64,000 nt of DNA from Phycisphaerae bacterium (GTDB taxonomy: Bacteria; Planctomycetota; Phycisphaerae; UBA1845). Under the pieces are notes generated by a model. The model saw only the letters and a program-made list of their open reading frames with translations. It was not told where the DNA came from and made no database searches. The translations under genes were made by a program, and so were the position numbers. The stretch is taken from NCBI GenBank assembly GCA_022072505.1, contig JAJVHU010000009.1, positions 36,891 through 100,890 of the forward strand. The letters are read 5' to 3'. This document shows positions 27,078-35,796 of this stretch, one piece after another; positions within the stretch are counted from its first letter, which is position 1; every line of letters starts with the position of its first letter.

Positions 27078-28052
27078 ATGCATGCCGTCACCCCAGCCAA
27101 CGCGCCGCCCACCGGCCCTGAACCGGTCGCGGTCGATCTTTCCGTCAATCTGGCGGGCATCCGCCTGCCTAATCCGGTGATGACCTGCTCCGGAACCAGC
27201 GGATACGGTCCCGAGTACGCCGGCGTCGTGGATCTTCGATCTCTCGGCGCGTTTGTGACGAAATCGGTCACTCCCGAGGTCCGCAAGGGGAATGCGCCGC
27301 AGCGGATCGTCGAGACGACCGGGGGCATGCTGAACGCGATCGGGCTGGCCAACGTCGGGCTGCGAAGGTTCGTTGAAGAGAAAATCCCTTTCCTGGCCGA
27401 GCTGGGGATTCCGGCGATCGTCAACGTCGCGGGGCATACCCTCGAGGACTACCTGACCGTCTGCCGAGCGCTGGATGCCCTTCCGGCGGTCGCCGCGCTG
27501 GAGCTGAACGTCTCCTGTCCGAACGTGGCGGACGGACTGGAATTCGGGACGGACCCGGCGCGGCTTCGGAAGCTGGTTTCGGAGGTGCGGTCGGAGGTGC
27601 GGCGCGCGAAGCTGATTGTGAAATTGTCTCCGAACGTGACGGACATCACCGCGATGGCGGCGGCGGCGATCGACGGGGGGGCGGACGCCCTGTCCCTGAT
27701 CAACACGCTGTCGGCGATGGCGATCAACGTTGAGACCCGCCGACCGATCCTCGCCAACCAGTCCGGCGGGCTGTCAGGACCGGCGATCAAACCGGTCGCG
27801 CTGTTGATGGTGCATAAAGTGTACACCCGAGTGGCGCGAGCGGCGGGGATTCCGCTGATCGGGATGGGGGGCGTCTCGAACTGGAAGGACGCGGTTGAGT
27901 TTCTGCTGGCCGGCGCCGCGGCGGTGGGCGTCGGGACGGCGCTTTTTGTCGATCCCGGGGTGGTCAGCCGAATTCTTTCGGGAATGACGGATTACCTGAG
28001 GCGTCAGGGGATGACGAGCGTCCGGGAACTGACCGGGGCGCTGAGCATGTGA
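27078..28052 (+). CDS. pyrD: Dihydroorotate dehydrogenase, class 1
   Basis: A TIM-barrel flavoenzyme (324 residues from ATG 27078). NPVMTCSGTSGYG is the FMN-binding start, LNVSCPNV supplies the catalytic Cys, and IGMGGVSNWKDAVEFLLAGAAAVGVGTALF is the phosphate-binding end. Cys rather than Ser marks class 1, and the sequence reads closest to class 1B, which uses NAD+ through a PyrK subunit. No pyrK lies nearby. It oxidises dihydroorotate to orotate in pyrimidine synthesis. The frame is open to 26991 and the true start could be upstream; I chose the ATG just before the conserved region. It follows nhaC by about 90 bases. Confidence 0.93.
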   Translation: MHAVTPANAPPTGPEPVAVDLSVNLAGIRLPNPVMTCSGTSGYGPEYAGVVDLRSLGAFVTKSVTPEVRKGNAPQRIVETTGGMLNAIGLANVGLRRFVEEKIPFLAELGIPAIVNVAGHTLEDYLTVCRALDALPAVAALELNVSCPNVADGLEFGTDPARLRKLVSEVRSEVRRAKLIVKLSPNVTDITAMAAAAIDGGADALSLINTLSAMAINVETRRPILANQSGGLSGPAIKPVALLMVHKVYTRVARAAGIPLIGMGGVSNWKDAVEFLLAGAAAVGVGTALFVDPGVVSRILSGMTDYLRRQGMTSVRELTGALSM

Positions 28053-28620
28053 AGTCTGCCTCGTTCTCCGCGCCTTGGGCGGCGAGGCGCCAAGGCACAA
28101 AGACCCCGAGGCGGCGAAGGTCTTATCGGCGGCGCATCGGACTGAGGCGTCGCAGGGCGGAGCGCCGCGATGAGGAACCCGCGTTTTTCCGACGAGGCTT
28201 GTGTCCGGCGGTTTGAGGCGCATTTCACAGATTCTGTCGGATCAGACGTTCTTGGAGGTTCGTGCAGCCGGTCGTGCGGCGATCGCCTAGGCGGCGCGAC
28301 AAAGAAGGTCAGGCGGTTCGTGCCGATGTGGATCTTTTCCGCGCCGGGGCGAAGCCGCCGGGGGGTGTTGTCGAGCTTGCGCCGGGCGCGACGAGCGGTC
28401 CCGGGGCGGGTCGCCTTTGCCGGTCGCCTGCGTCATCCGTGGTCGCCGCCGTCCTCGGGGAGAAGTTTTTTTTTGCAAACCGGAAAGTTTTCTTTGACTT
28501 TCCGGAAACGTGGATTATGTATGAAGCATATACGGAGCGCGGCGCGGTTGTTCGGGCAGTCGAATGCACGGTTCCGCACGGGTCGGGATCCCGCGACGCT
28601 TCCGTCCTGAGAAGGACAAC
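28053..28620. other. Intergenic region before kamA, promoter-like end
   Basis: These 568 bases contain no convincing gene in any frame. The last 160 are noticeably richer in A+T than the surroundings, with a nine-base T-run at 28466-28474, a perfect 8-bp inverted repeat and a promoter-like pair described separately. The first half is ordinary GC-rich sequence with a short GCGCCTTGG...CCAAGGC fold-back after pyrD, which may be its terminator. Confidence 0.45.
28480..28521 (+). promoter_or_regulatory. Promoter-like pair with overlapping 8-bp inverted repeat
   Basis: TTGACT at 28494-28499 and TATGTA at 28516-28521 are 16 bases apart, close to a sigma-70-type promoter, and lie 100 bases before the kamA start. 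The inverted repeat CCGGAAAG (28480-28487) / CTTTCCGG (28498-28505), with ten bases between, covers the -35 element, so it could be an operator. It could instead be a stem-loop without regulatory meaning. No start site evidence exists. Confidence 0.45.
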
Positions 28621-30195
28621 ATGAACGAGGAACTGCTGGGCTCCGATCCGGAGCCTCCGAGTCAAAGTCGTAACTCGATCCGTCTTCCCATCCTGCAGGT
28701 CAATTCGCCTGCCGTGATTTCTCCCGCCGACTCCCTCGGTTCCAACGGGACCGTGCTTGCGCCGCCTCGGCTTTTTGACGATGAACTTCTTCCCGTTCCG
28801 ATGACGCGCCGCCGCTCGCGCTCCCGAAAGGCGATCGACGTCAAGGCGGCCCCCGGGGTTTCGGCGGTTTCGTCTCCCGTGGCCGCGCCCGGACGCGGAG
28901 CGCGATCCGCCCCGCGCCGGCCGGGCCGATCCGTGCCCGCTGCGAAGCGAGGTCCGACCGCGGCCGATCCGGTCCGCGACATGCTCCGGCAAGCCGTCCC
29001 GATCGAGACGCCGCAGCGGGTGGAAGCGCCTGCGGAGTCCGCGGAGACGGCGGACTTCGTCATCAGCACGCGCGTCGAGGCGTTCCGCCGGCAGTTCTTT
29101 CCGCGCACGACCGTGGCGGAGTGGAACGACTGGAAGTGGCAGCTTCGCAACCGCATCAAGGATGCGGCGACGCTGTCGCGCGTGTTCGCTCTCAGCCCGG
29201 ACGAGCGCGAGGCGATGGCGAAGCTCGGCGGACATCTTCCGGTCGGCATCACGCCGTATTATGCGGCGCTGATGGATCTGGCCGACCCGTCCGAGCCGCT
29301 CCGCCGGACGATGATCCCCGTCGGGACGGAGTTCACGCACACGCCGGGCGAGGCCGACGACCCGCTGGCGGAGGATGATTTCATGCCGGTGGACGGGCTG
29401 GTCCACCGCTACCCCGACCGCGTGCTGTTCCTCGTCACCAACTTCTGCGCGACCTACTGCCGCTACTGCACGCGGGCGAGGATGGTCGGGCAGACCGGCG
29501 AGTACCACTTCAACACGAAGCAGCATCAGGCCGCGATCGACTACATCGCCGCCACGCCGACGATCCGCGACGTGCTGCTGTCCGGCGGCGACCCGCTGAC
29601 GATGGGCGACGACCGGCTGGACTGGCTCCTGTCGCGCCTCCGGGCGATCCCGCACGTCGAGTTCGTGCGCATCGGGACGAAGGTTCCGGCCGTGCTGCCA
29701 CAGCGCGTGACGCCCGCCCTGTGCAACCTGTTGCGGAAGTACCACCCCTTCTGGATGAGCATCCACTTCATGCACCCGACCGAGGTGACGCCGGAGGTCA
29801 GGCAGGCGTGCGAGCGCCTCGCCGACGCGGGCGTCCCGCTGGGCAGCCAGACCGTGCTCACGAAGGACGTGAACGACGACGTGGACACGATGAAGCGCCT
29901 GATGCACGGCCTGCTGAAGATCCGTGTGCGCCCGTACTACATCTACCAGTGCGACCCGATCAGCGGTTCGAGCCACTTCCGCACGCCGGTGGAGAAGGGG
30001 CTGGAGATCATCGAGGGCTTGCGCGGGTTCACCACGGGTTACGCCGTGCCGACGTTCGTCATCGACGCCCCCGGCGGCGGCGGAAAGATTCCGCTCTTCC
30101 CGGACCGCGTCATCGGCCGCGAGGGGGACTTCGTTCTGCTGAAGAACCACGAGGGAAAGACGTACCGGTATCCGGACCCGGTGGCGAGGCGATGA
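28621..30195 (+). CDS. kamA: KamA-family radical SAM protein (lysine 2,3-aminomutase type)
   Basis: A 524-residue radical SAM/PLP enzyme. CxxxCxxC is in FCATYCRYCTRARMVG near residue 285. DVLLSGGDPLTM and the PLP-lysine motif PGGGGKIPL near the C-terminus fit lysine 2,3-aminomutase. It would convert L-lysine to beta-lysine, used for EF-P modification, osmolyte or catabolism. No ablB or epmA lies nearby to say which. The first 150 residues are Pro/Ala/Arg-rich and low-complexity, unlike the compact N-terminus of known enzymes. The start at 28621 has GAGAAGGA seven bases upstream; a promoter-like pair lies at 28494-28521. Confidence 0.88.
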   Translation: MNEELLGSDPEPPSQSRNSIRLPILQVNSPAVISPADSLGSNGTVLAPPRLFDDELLPVPMTRRRSRSRKAIDVKAAPGVSAVSSPVAAPGRGARSAPRRPGRSVPAAKRGPTAADPVRDMLRQAVPIETPQRVEAPAESAETADFVISTRVEAFRRQFFPRTTVAEWNDWKWQLRNRIKDAATLSRVFALSPDEREAMAKLGGHLPVGITPYYAALMDLADPSEPLRRTMIPVGTEFTHTPGEADDPLAEDDFMPVDGLVHRYPDRVLFLVTNFCATYCRYCTRARMVGQTGEYHFNTKQHQAAIDYIAATPTIRDVLLSGGDPLTMGDDRLDWLLSRLRAIPHVEFVRIGTKVPAVLPQRVTPALCNLLRKYHPFWMSIHFMHPTEVTPEVRQACERLADAGVPLGSQTVLTKDVNDDVDTMKRLMHGLLKIRVRPYYIYQCDPISGSSHFRTPVEKGLEIIEGLRGFTTGYAVPTFVIDAPGGGGKIPLFPDRVIGREGDFVLLKNHEGKTYRYPDPVARR

Positions 30196-30282
30196 TCCGC
30201 AGATTGAAAGTCCGGTGTCTCCATCGGACTCCGGGGCGCGACATCGTGAGAGTCTTGAGGATGCGACGCGGCGCACCCTGAC

Positions 30283-30790
30283 GCCCCGGAGAGGCATCAG
30301 CGTGTGCCCCGGAGAGGCATCCGAGAGCAGCCCGGGGATTCATCGCTGGGGGCGGCGGGCGTCGGATATTGAGACCCCGGAGGGCCGGCTCTGAGCGGCG
30401 GCGCGGCGGGCCGGTCGAGCGGTCGAGCGGTCGAGCGGTCGAGCGGTGGTGGGGCGGGTCGACGTCCTTGCGGGGTCTTCTTCCGTCCCTCCGGGACTTT
30501 GTTTTCGCTGCGCGGGCTTCTCAGCACTGGCGTGCTGGGCTGTTTTCCAGCGCCCCTCCGGGGCTAAAAATCCCGGATGATCCTCCGGAGCTAAAACTCC
30601 CGGATGATCCTCCGGGGCACAACCCCTCCCGCTGCTCCCTTCCCGCAGGATCACGTTGCAGGACCGCGCAGGATCACGTCGCAGGACCGCGCAGAATCGC
30701 GTCGCAGGTTCCACGCAGGTTCCACGCAGGATCACGTCCCCGGATCCACGCAGGATCGCGCAGGATCATGTCGCAGGATCGCGCCGCAGG
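30283..30790. repeat. Cluster of degenerate short tandem repeats
   Basis: Four arrays follow each other in the 904-base gap between kamA and guaB. They are: gccccggagaggcatc twice, 23 bases apart (30283 and 30306); four copies of ggtcgagc (30413-30444); a 27-base unit ctccgg-rich with ctaaaa inside, twice plus a partial (30556-30609 onward); and interspersed gcaggatcacgt / gcaggaccgc / gcaggttccac variants from about 30643 to 30790. I see no gene: long frames here carry only repeat-coded peptides. The function is unknown; slippage and REP-type spread are both possible. Confidence 0.8.
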
Positions 30791-30892
30791 GTTGCACAGG
30801 GTCGTTCGTTCATGCGATTCCAACCCCCGGCGACCGGAGTCAGAGGGGAAGAGCCCCGGGCGCCCCGTTTCCTGGGATGTACCGGGTGCAAC

Positions 30893-31033
30893 AGGGCAAC
30901 CGCATTCTAACTTTTGAGCCGGTCCTGACGGATACCGCGGATCAGGCGATCCGCGGTTCCGGCATGCGGAGGCCGATCCCTTGGACAACCGACGTTCGCT
31001 CGGAAGCCCGAAATCCTGGAATGCGGTTGCCCT
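30893..31033. repeat. 141-bp inverted-repeat element with internal palindrome
   Basis: Perfect 15-base inverted ends, AGGGCAACCGCATTC (30893-30907) and its complement (31019-31033), flank 111 bases. Inside lies a 10-bp perfect hairpin, ACCGCGGATC-AGGC-GATCCGCGGT (30934-30957). CCGGGTGCAA occurs just outside the left end and again just outside the right end in the same orientation, like a duplicated target. No gene fits inside. It could be a MITE-type element or a structured leader of guaB, whose start is 67 bases downstream. Confidence 0.7.
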
Positions 31034-31099
31034 GACCGGGTGCAAACCCGCGCTCGGCTCACACTTGACGCCGCCGATCCTCCGGGGTATGCCTCTCCC

Positions 31100-32620
31100 A
31101 TGTTGGACTTGGCTCATCCCTCCACGCAACGACTCCCGCTCCCGACGCGATCGAACCCTGCCTCGTTCCGCGAGGCGCTGACCTTCGACGACGTGCTGCT
31201 GGCGCCCGCCCGGTCGGCGATCGTCCCGGACGAGGCCGACGTGCGCACGCTCCTGACGCGCCGCATCGCCCTGAACATCCCCCTGCTGTCCGCCGCGATG
31301 GACACCGTGACCGAGTCGCGCCTCGCCATCGCGCTCGCCCAGGAGGGCGGGATCGGCGTCATTCACAAGAACCTCAGCATCGAGGCCCAGTGCCGCGAGG
31401 TTCACAAGGTCAAGCGCTCCGAGAGCGGCGTCATCGCCGACCCCGTGACGATCGGTCCGGACGAGCCGATCTCCCGCGTCCGCGAGATCATGCGCCTCCA
31501 GAACGTCGCCGGAATTCCGGTCGTCACCGATGATCACCGCCTCGTCGGCATCATCACCAAGCGGGACATGAAGTTCCTCGAATCCGATGATCTGCGCGTC
31601 CACGACGTCATGACCTCGCGGAACCTCGTCACCGCCGGACCGGGCGCGAGCCTCGAGCAGGCCGCCGAAATCCTCAACCGCGCCAAGGTCGAGAAGCTCC
31701 TTCTCGTTGACGGACAGTACCGCCTCGCCGGCATGATCACGATGCGCGACATCGAGCGAAGCCGCCTCTACCCGGGAAGCTGCAAAGACGATCGCGGACG
31801 TCTGCGCGTCGGCGCGGCGGTCGGCGTGCATGACGACGACCGCGTCGCCGCCCTCATCGAAAGCGACGTCGACGTCCTCGTCGTGGACACCGCCCACGGA
31901 CACTCCGACAACGTCCTCGACACCGTCCGCCGGATCAAGGCCCGTTACGCCATCGACGTCATCGCCGGGAACATCGCCACCGCCGAAGCCGCGAAGGATC
32001 TGATCGACGCCGGCGCCGACGCCCTCAAGGTCGGCATCGGACCGGGCAGCATCTGCACCACGCGCATCGTCTCCGGCGTCGGCGTTCCGCAGCTTTCCGC
32101 CGTGATGGACGTCGCGCAGGTCGCCACGCCCGCCGGCGTCCCGGTCATCTCCGACGGCGGCGTCCGCTGGTCCGGCGACGTGACGAAAGCCATCGCCGCC
32201 GGCGCTCACAGCGTGATGATCGGGTCGCTCTTCGCCGGGCTGGACGAAAGCCCCGGCGATCTGGTGACCTGGAAAGGCCGCCGCTTCAAGGAATACCGCG
32301 GGATGGGCTCCCTCGGCGCGATGGTCAAAGGCTCCGCCGACCGCTATCAGCAGACCGGGCGCATGCGCGGCGGGAAGCTTGTGCCCGAAGGCATTGAAGG
32401 CCGCGTTCCCTACCGTGGACCGCTCGCCGATTTCGTCTACCAGCTCGTCGGCGGTCTTCGCAGCGGGATGGGCTACTGCGGAACAGGCACGATCGACGAA
32501 CTCCGCACCCGCACCACCTTCTACAAAATCACCGCCGCCGGCGTCGCCGAGTCCCACCCCCACGACGTCTCCATCACGCGCGAATCCCCGAACTACGCCG
32601 CCGAAGTCCCCGCGGACTAA
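31100..32620 (+). CDS. guaB: Inosine-5'-monophosphate dehydrogenase
   Basis: A 506-residue enzyme with the full IMPDH plan. [13 protein letters not shown] opens the barrel and two CBS domains are inserted at about residues 110-225 ([19 protein letters not shown]). [17 protein letters not shown] supplies the catalytic Cys loop, and the Gly-rich flap ends with KGSADRYQQ. It oxidises IMP to XMP, the committed step of GMP synthesis. The family usually has about 490 residues; this one has a slightly longer N-terminus. Start ATG 31100 leaves about nine residues before the conserved SFREALTF. A 141-base inverted-repeat element lies just upstream. Confidence 0.96.
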   Translation: MLDLAHPSTQRLPLPTRSNPASFREALTFDDVLLAPARSAIVPDEADVRTLLTRRIALNIPLLSAAMDTVTESRLAIALAQEGGIGVIHKNLSIEAQCREVHKVKRSESGVIADPVTIGPDEPISRVREIMRLQNVAGIPVVTDDHRLVGIITKRDMKFLESDDLRVHDVMTSRNLVTAGPGASLEQAAEILNRAKVEKLLLVDGQYRLAGMITMRDIERSRLYPGSCKDDRGRLRVGAAVGVHDDDRVAALIESDVDVLVVDTAHGHSDNVLDTVRRIKARYAIDVIAGNIATAEAAKDLIDAGADALKVGIGPGSICTTRIVSGVGVPQLSAVMDVAQVATPAGVPVISDGGVRWSGDVTKAIAAGAHSVMIGSLFAGLDESPGDLVTWKGRRFKEYRGMGSLGAMVKGSADRYQQTGRMRGGKLVPEGIEGRVPYRGPLADFVYQLVGGLRSGMGYCGTGTIDELRTRTTFYKITAAGVAESHPHDVSITRESPNYAAEVPAD

Positions 32621-32645
32621 GGAGGAACGCGGAATAAGTGCCCCG

Positions 32646-32711
32646 CGCTGAGCCGCGGGCTTCAGCCCGCGCGATGCTTCGCGCGAGGTAAACCCACGCG
32701 GCTCGGGTCAA
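32646..32711. repeat. REP-like element with inverted GAGCCGCG ends, copy 2
   Basis: Starts CGCTGAGCCGCG and ends CGCGGCTCGGGTCAA, the same boundaries as 9559-9637. The interior contains GCGGGCTTCAGCCCGC, a perfect 7-bp stem around TC, followed by GCGCGATGCTTCGCGC, a second small hairpin. It begins 25 bases after the guaB stop, a position that fits a terminator or mRNA-end structure. Confidence 0.78.
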
Positions 32712-32974
32712 TGATTCCGCGGTTCTACTCAGGTGCCCTGGAAGGGTCTCGCCCGTGAGGAAGCAGGTCTTTTCGAGTTCATGAGTCTCCATCTGGCTCC
32801 GGTTGCCGGGCGTTGCGATCCGATCAGGTCTCACTTCCGACGATCCGGTTGCAGCGCCGGCTCACCGGCGTCGCCGGGAAGGTGCTCGAGTACGATCACG
32901 AGTCGGTCGTCAGCAGGCCGGTCGCGGGGGGGGGCGGATCTCGTGCGCGGATGAAGCGAGACGAAGGGGCAAAA

Positions 32975-33065
32975 CGGAGAGGGCGGGATTCGAACCCGCG
33001 GTGCAGGTTTATACCCGCACGACGGTTTAGCAAACCGTTGGTTTCAGCCACTCACCCACCTCTCC
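32975..33065 (-). tRNA. tRNA-Ser (anticodon GCT)
   Basis: Read on the minus strand the sequence folds as a class II tRNA. The acceptor arm is GGAGAGG pairing with CCTCTCC, the anticodon stem-loop is CGGTTTGCTAAACCG (anticodon GCT, serine AGC/AGT codons), a long variable arm follows, and the T-arm contains GGGTTCGAATCC. The discriminator base is G, usual for serine. CCA is not encoded, so it must be added by a nucleotidyltransferase. It is a lone tRNA between guaB and the PKD/Ig lipoprotein; I see no integrated element at its 3' end. Confidence 0.96.
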
Positions 33066-33283
33066 GTGGGATACGGCAGCGTCTTTTCGCCGCCAAGGTT
33101 GACCCGCGTCGCCAGATCGTTCCGCGGCACGGGCGCCGACCCGGAGGGGATTGTTGCGACGCGATCGGTCCACGTCAAGCGGCGGGTTTTTGCGGGGACG
33201 GGGGCCGAAGCGGCGGGGTTCTCCGACCCCGACGCCGTCCCGCCGACCTGCGGTCATGCGGTCGGGGGGTTCGACCTTGCTTC

Positions 33284-35542
33284 TTACCGCTCATAAGGGG
33301 ACCGGACTTCGGCGATGTCCGGGAGTTCCGCCGCATAATCCTCCGACGTGAGGATCCACTGACTTGCGCCCGGGTAGAGGAAGAACTCGGTGTTGATGAG
33401 CGCCTGCATCGCCTCCAGCGACGTGGCGGCCGTGAAACAATCAGCCTCCTGATTCCCGCGCATGCGCCGTCCGCTGCGCGTGACCAGGTGCCGGTCGAAG
33501 AAGCGATCCTCCCCTACGATGTCGATCGTCCACTGCCGAAGGCGCGGCTCCTGAAAGACGCCTCGCTCCCAGCCCGGCCAACCGGTGTACCCGGTGATGA
33601 ACTTGCTGTTCGGCACGGACTCGACGACGGTGCGGGTCAACTCGGCGGTTCCTTCCTCGCGCTCGTCCCAGTATTCGCGGTTGCGGAACACGGCGGGCAT
33701 CCACCACCAGAATTCGATGCCGGATTCCGCCAGCGGCTGAAGACTCGCCCGAAGTTCGTCCAGGTCGATCGTCGCCGCGTGACCGTTGAACAGCTCCAGC
33801 GCGGTTTCGTTCTCGAGAACCACGACGTTCACGCCCGTGTGTTGAACCGTCAACCTCGCCCGGTCCAGGATCGTGACCCACCCCGGTTGATAGGCGAAGT
33901 TGTCCGGCGGCAGGTAGGAGGCCGTCTTGAACCCGCCGATGACGGTCAGCCCCCGGGGCTTGTGTTCGCGCAGCGCGTCATACAACCCTCGGATGTTGCT
34001 TCCGGTGGTGGTGATGACGACGGTGTTGGTGACTTTCGCCCAGTTCTCGATGCCCACCATCGCGAAGTCGAAGACCGTCATCCCCTCGCGGGCGCCCTGC
34101 TCCTCGGTGAACAAGCTCAGCGCCGGCTCCCACGGCTGGTTCACCTCATTCCACGGCAGGAGGAGCTTGTTGATCGTGATCGAGAAGACCGCTTCCTTCG
34201 AGGCGCCGCCGCCGTCCGACACGCGGAACGAAAATTCGTCACGCCCGTGGAACCCGGTGCGAGGCTGGTATACGACGCGGGCGGAGTCCCGTTCCGAGTT
34301 GTCGATCTCAAGAACGTCCCCGTGCCGCGGCGCTTCGACGATCTCGAACGTCAGGTCGTCATCCTCGGCGTCCGATCCGTGCAGCACGAGCGTCGCCCGC
34401 GCATCGACGGGAACGAACGCGCGGCCGTCTTCCGCGCGTAGACCGTCCCCCCCGACGTCGAAAGAGACGGTTACGACGGCTTCCGCCGATCGGGCGAGTC
34501 CGTCGGTGACCGTGAAGGAGAAGGCGTCCTCCCCCTCGGCGTCGGCGTTGGCGGTGTACGTGACGCTGGCCGTGTCGTGACCGTCGTTCTCGACGCGGCC
34601 AAGCTGCCCCTGTTCGGGAGCGGCGGCGATCGAGAACGTCAGATCGTCCCCGTCGGGATCGCTTCCGCGAAGCGTGAGGCGCGCGGATTGCCCGGCTTCG
34701 ACGAACACGTGCGCCGGCAGACCCTCGGGCGGCTGATTCCCCAGGCCGCCTCCGCGAACAAGCACGGATACGTCGTCGTGCGCCTCCTGCCCGGATGCGC
34801 TCAGCGTCAGGCGGAAGACGAACACCACGTTCGCATCCGTCGCGGGCGCGACGAACGATGCCGCCAGGGAGTCCGCTCCGTCGACCGACACATCCGGTCC
34901 GAGCGTCTGCGACCACGCGATCCGCGGGTCCGCGTCGGCGGGGAGTTCGCTTCCACGGCCGTCCAGCGTCACCGTCTGTCCGGGGAGCGCCTCCACGTCA
35001 GGTCCGGCGTTCGCGACGAGTTGCGCCTCCTCCGCGGAAGGGTCCACCAGCAGATCGTCGCTCGAACCGTCGCGCCCGACGTCGATGACGCCGGAGACAA
35101 GTTCGACCCGCCCGTCCGGCCAGACCAACTCGACCGTCACCCGATACCGCCCCTCGCGCGAGTAAGTGTGACCGATGCTCAGCCCGGCGCCGTCCTTGTC
35201 GTCGCCGAAGCTCCAGGTGGCGAGCAACCCGGCCGAGGGAACGTCCTGCGGCAGCTCCAGCCGGAAATCGACGGAAAGAGGGTTGCAGCAGAAGACGCGC
35301 GTCGCGCTGAAGCGAACGTCGGAGGATTCTTCGTTTCCGCCGGTCGCGTCGCCGTCGTCGGGGTCCGACTGCGGGTCCACGCCGACGAGCGGTTCGTCGA
35401 GCAATCCCCCGCCGCGATCCGGATCCTCGCCACCGCCGCTGCACGCCGCCAGCGCCGCCACCAGCGCCGCCAGAGGCAGCACGCCCGCTCGACGCGTCGA
35501 CCGCCGCGCGCGCTTTCCGCGCGGTTGCTCCCTGCAACTCAT
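33284..35542 (-). CDS. Large lipoprotein with PKD and Ig/cadherin-like domains and an unknown C-terminal domain
   Basis: The 752-residue precursor starts MSCREQPRGK and has a lipobox at AALAACSGG, so it is lipid-anchored after cleavage before Cys. The ATG has GGAGGG six bases upstream. The mature chain holds a PKD domain (WSFGDDKDGAG...YSREGRYRVTVE, about residues 90-165) and a second PKD-like domain (ANAGPDVEALPGQTVTLDG). Two cadherin/Ig-like repeats follow (LRGSDPDGDDLTFSI and LHGSDAEDDDLTFEI). The last 290 residues (GMTVFDFAMVGIENW onward) are different, rich in Trp/Phe, and contain WWWMPAVFRNREYW. They look like a catalytic or binding domain, perhaps a barrel, that I do not recognise. Surface function is probable. 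Confidence 0.85.
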   Translation of the reverse strand: MSCREQPRGKRARRSTRRAGVLPLAALVAALAACSGGGEDPDRGGGLLDEPLVGVDPQSDPDDGDATGGNEESSDVRFSATRVFCCNPLSVDFRLELPQDVPSAGLLATWSFGDDKDGAGLSIGHTYSREGRYRVTVELVWPDGRVELVSGVIDVGRDGSSDDLLVDPSAEEAQLVANAGPDVEALPGQTVTLDGRGSELPADADPRIAWSQTLGPDVSVDGADSLAASFVAPATDANVVFVFRLTLSASGQEAHDDVSVLVRGGGLGNQPPEGLPAHVFVEAGQSARLTLRGSDPDGDDLTFSIAAAPEQGQLGRVENDGHDTASVTYTANADAEGEDAFSFTVTDGLARSAEAVVTVSFDVGGDGLRAEDGRAFVPVDARATLVLHGSDAEDDDLTFEIVEAPRHGDVLEIDNSERDSARVVYQPRTGFHGRDEFSFRVSDGGGASKEAVFSITINKLLLPWNEVNQPWEPALSLFTEEQGAREGMTVFDFAMVGIENWAKVTNTVVITTTGSNIRGLYDALREHKPRGLTVIGGFKTASYLPPDNFAYQPGWVTILDRARLTVQHTGVNVVVLENETALELFNGHAATIDLDELRASLQPLAESGIEFWWWMPAVFRNREYWDEREEGTAELTRTVVESVPNSKFITGYTGWPGWERGVFQEPRLRQWTIDIVGEDRFFDRHLVTRSGRRMRGNQEADCFTAATSLEAMQALINTEFFLYPGASQWILTSEDYAAELPDIAEVRSPYER

Positions 35543-35796
35543 CTTTCCCTCCGGTTCTCGGTATTGCGCCGCAGTGCGGCGCCGGATGACGCCCGGGAAC
35601 TTTTCCACCGCCCGGGCGTCGAATCCGTCGTCGAGGGCTTCCCGTGTTGCCGGAGTTCTCCGGTTTCACGGGTCGTGCGATCGGAGCCTACGATTCACGG
35701 GCCTTGCGGGGACGACGTCAGGCCGAAGACTGAGATATCGCGGACGAAGCGAGCGCATCCGGCGCGCCGCGGCATGTGCAAGCGTGGAGGATCGTC

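Noticed and set aside
30674..32563. Long minus-strand frame opposite guaB and the repeat region
   Set aside because: No domain and Gly/Asp/Val-rich antisense composition; guaB on the other strand is unmistakable.
32975..33065. Integration site of a genomic island at the tRNA
   Set aside because: No integrase nearby and no repeat of the tRNA 3' end found in the window.
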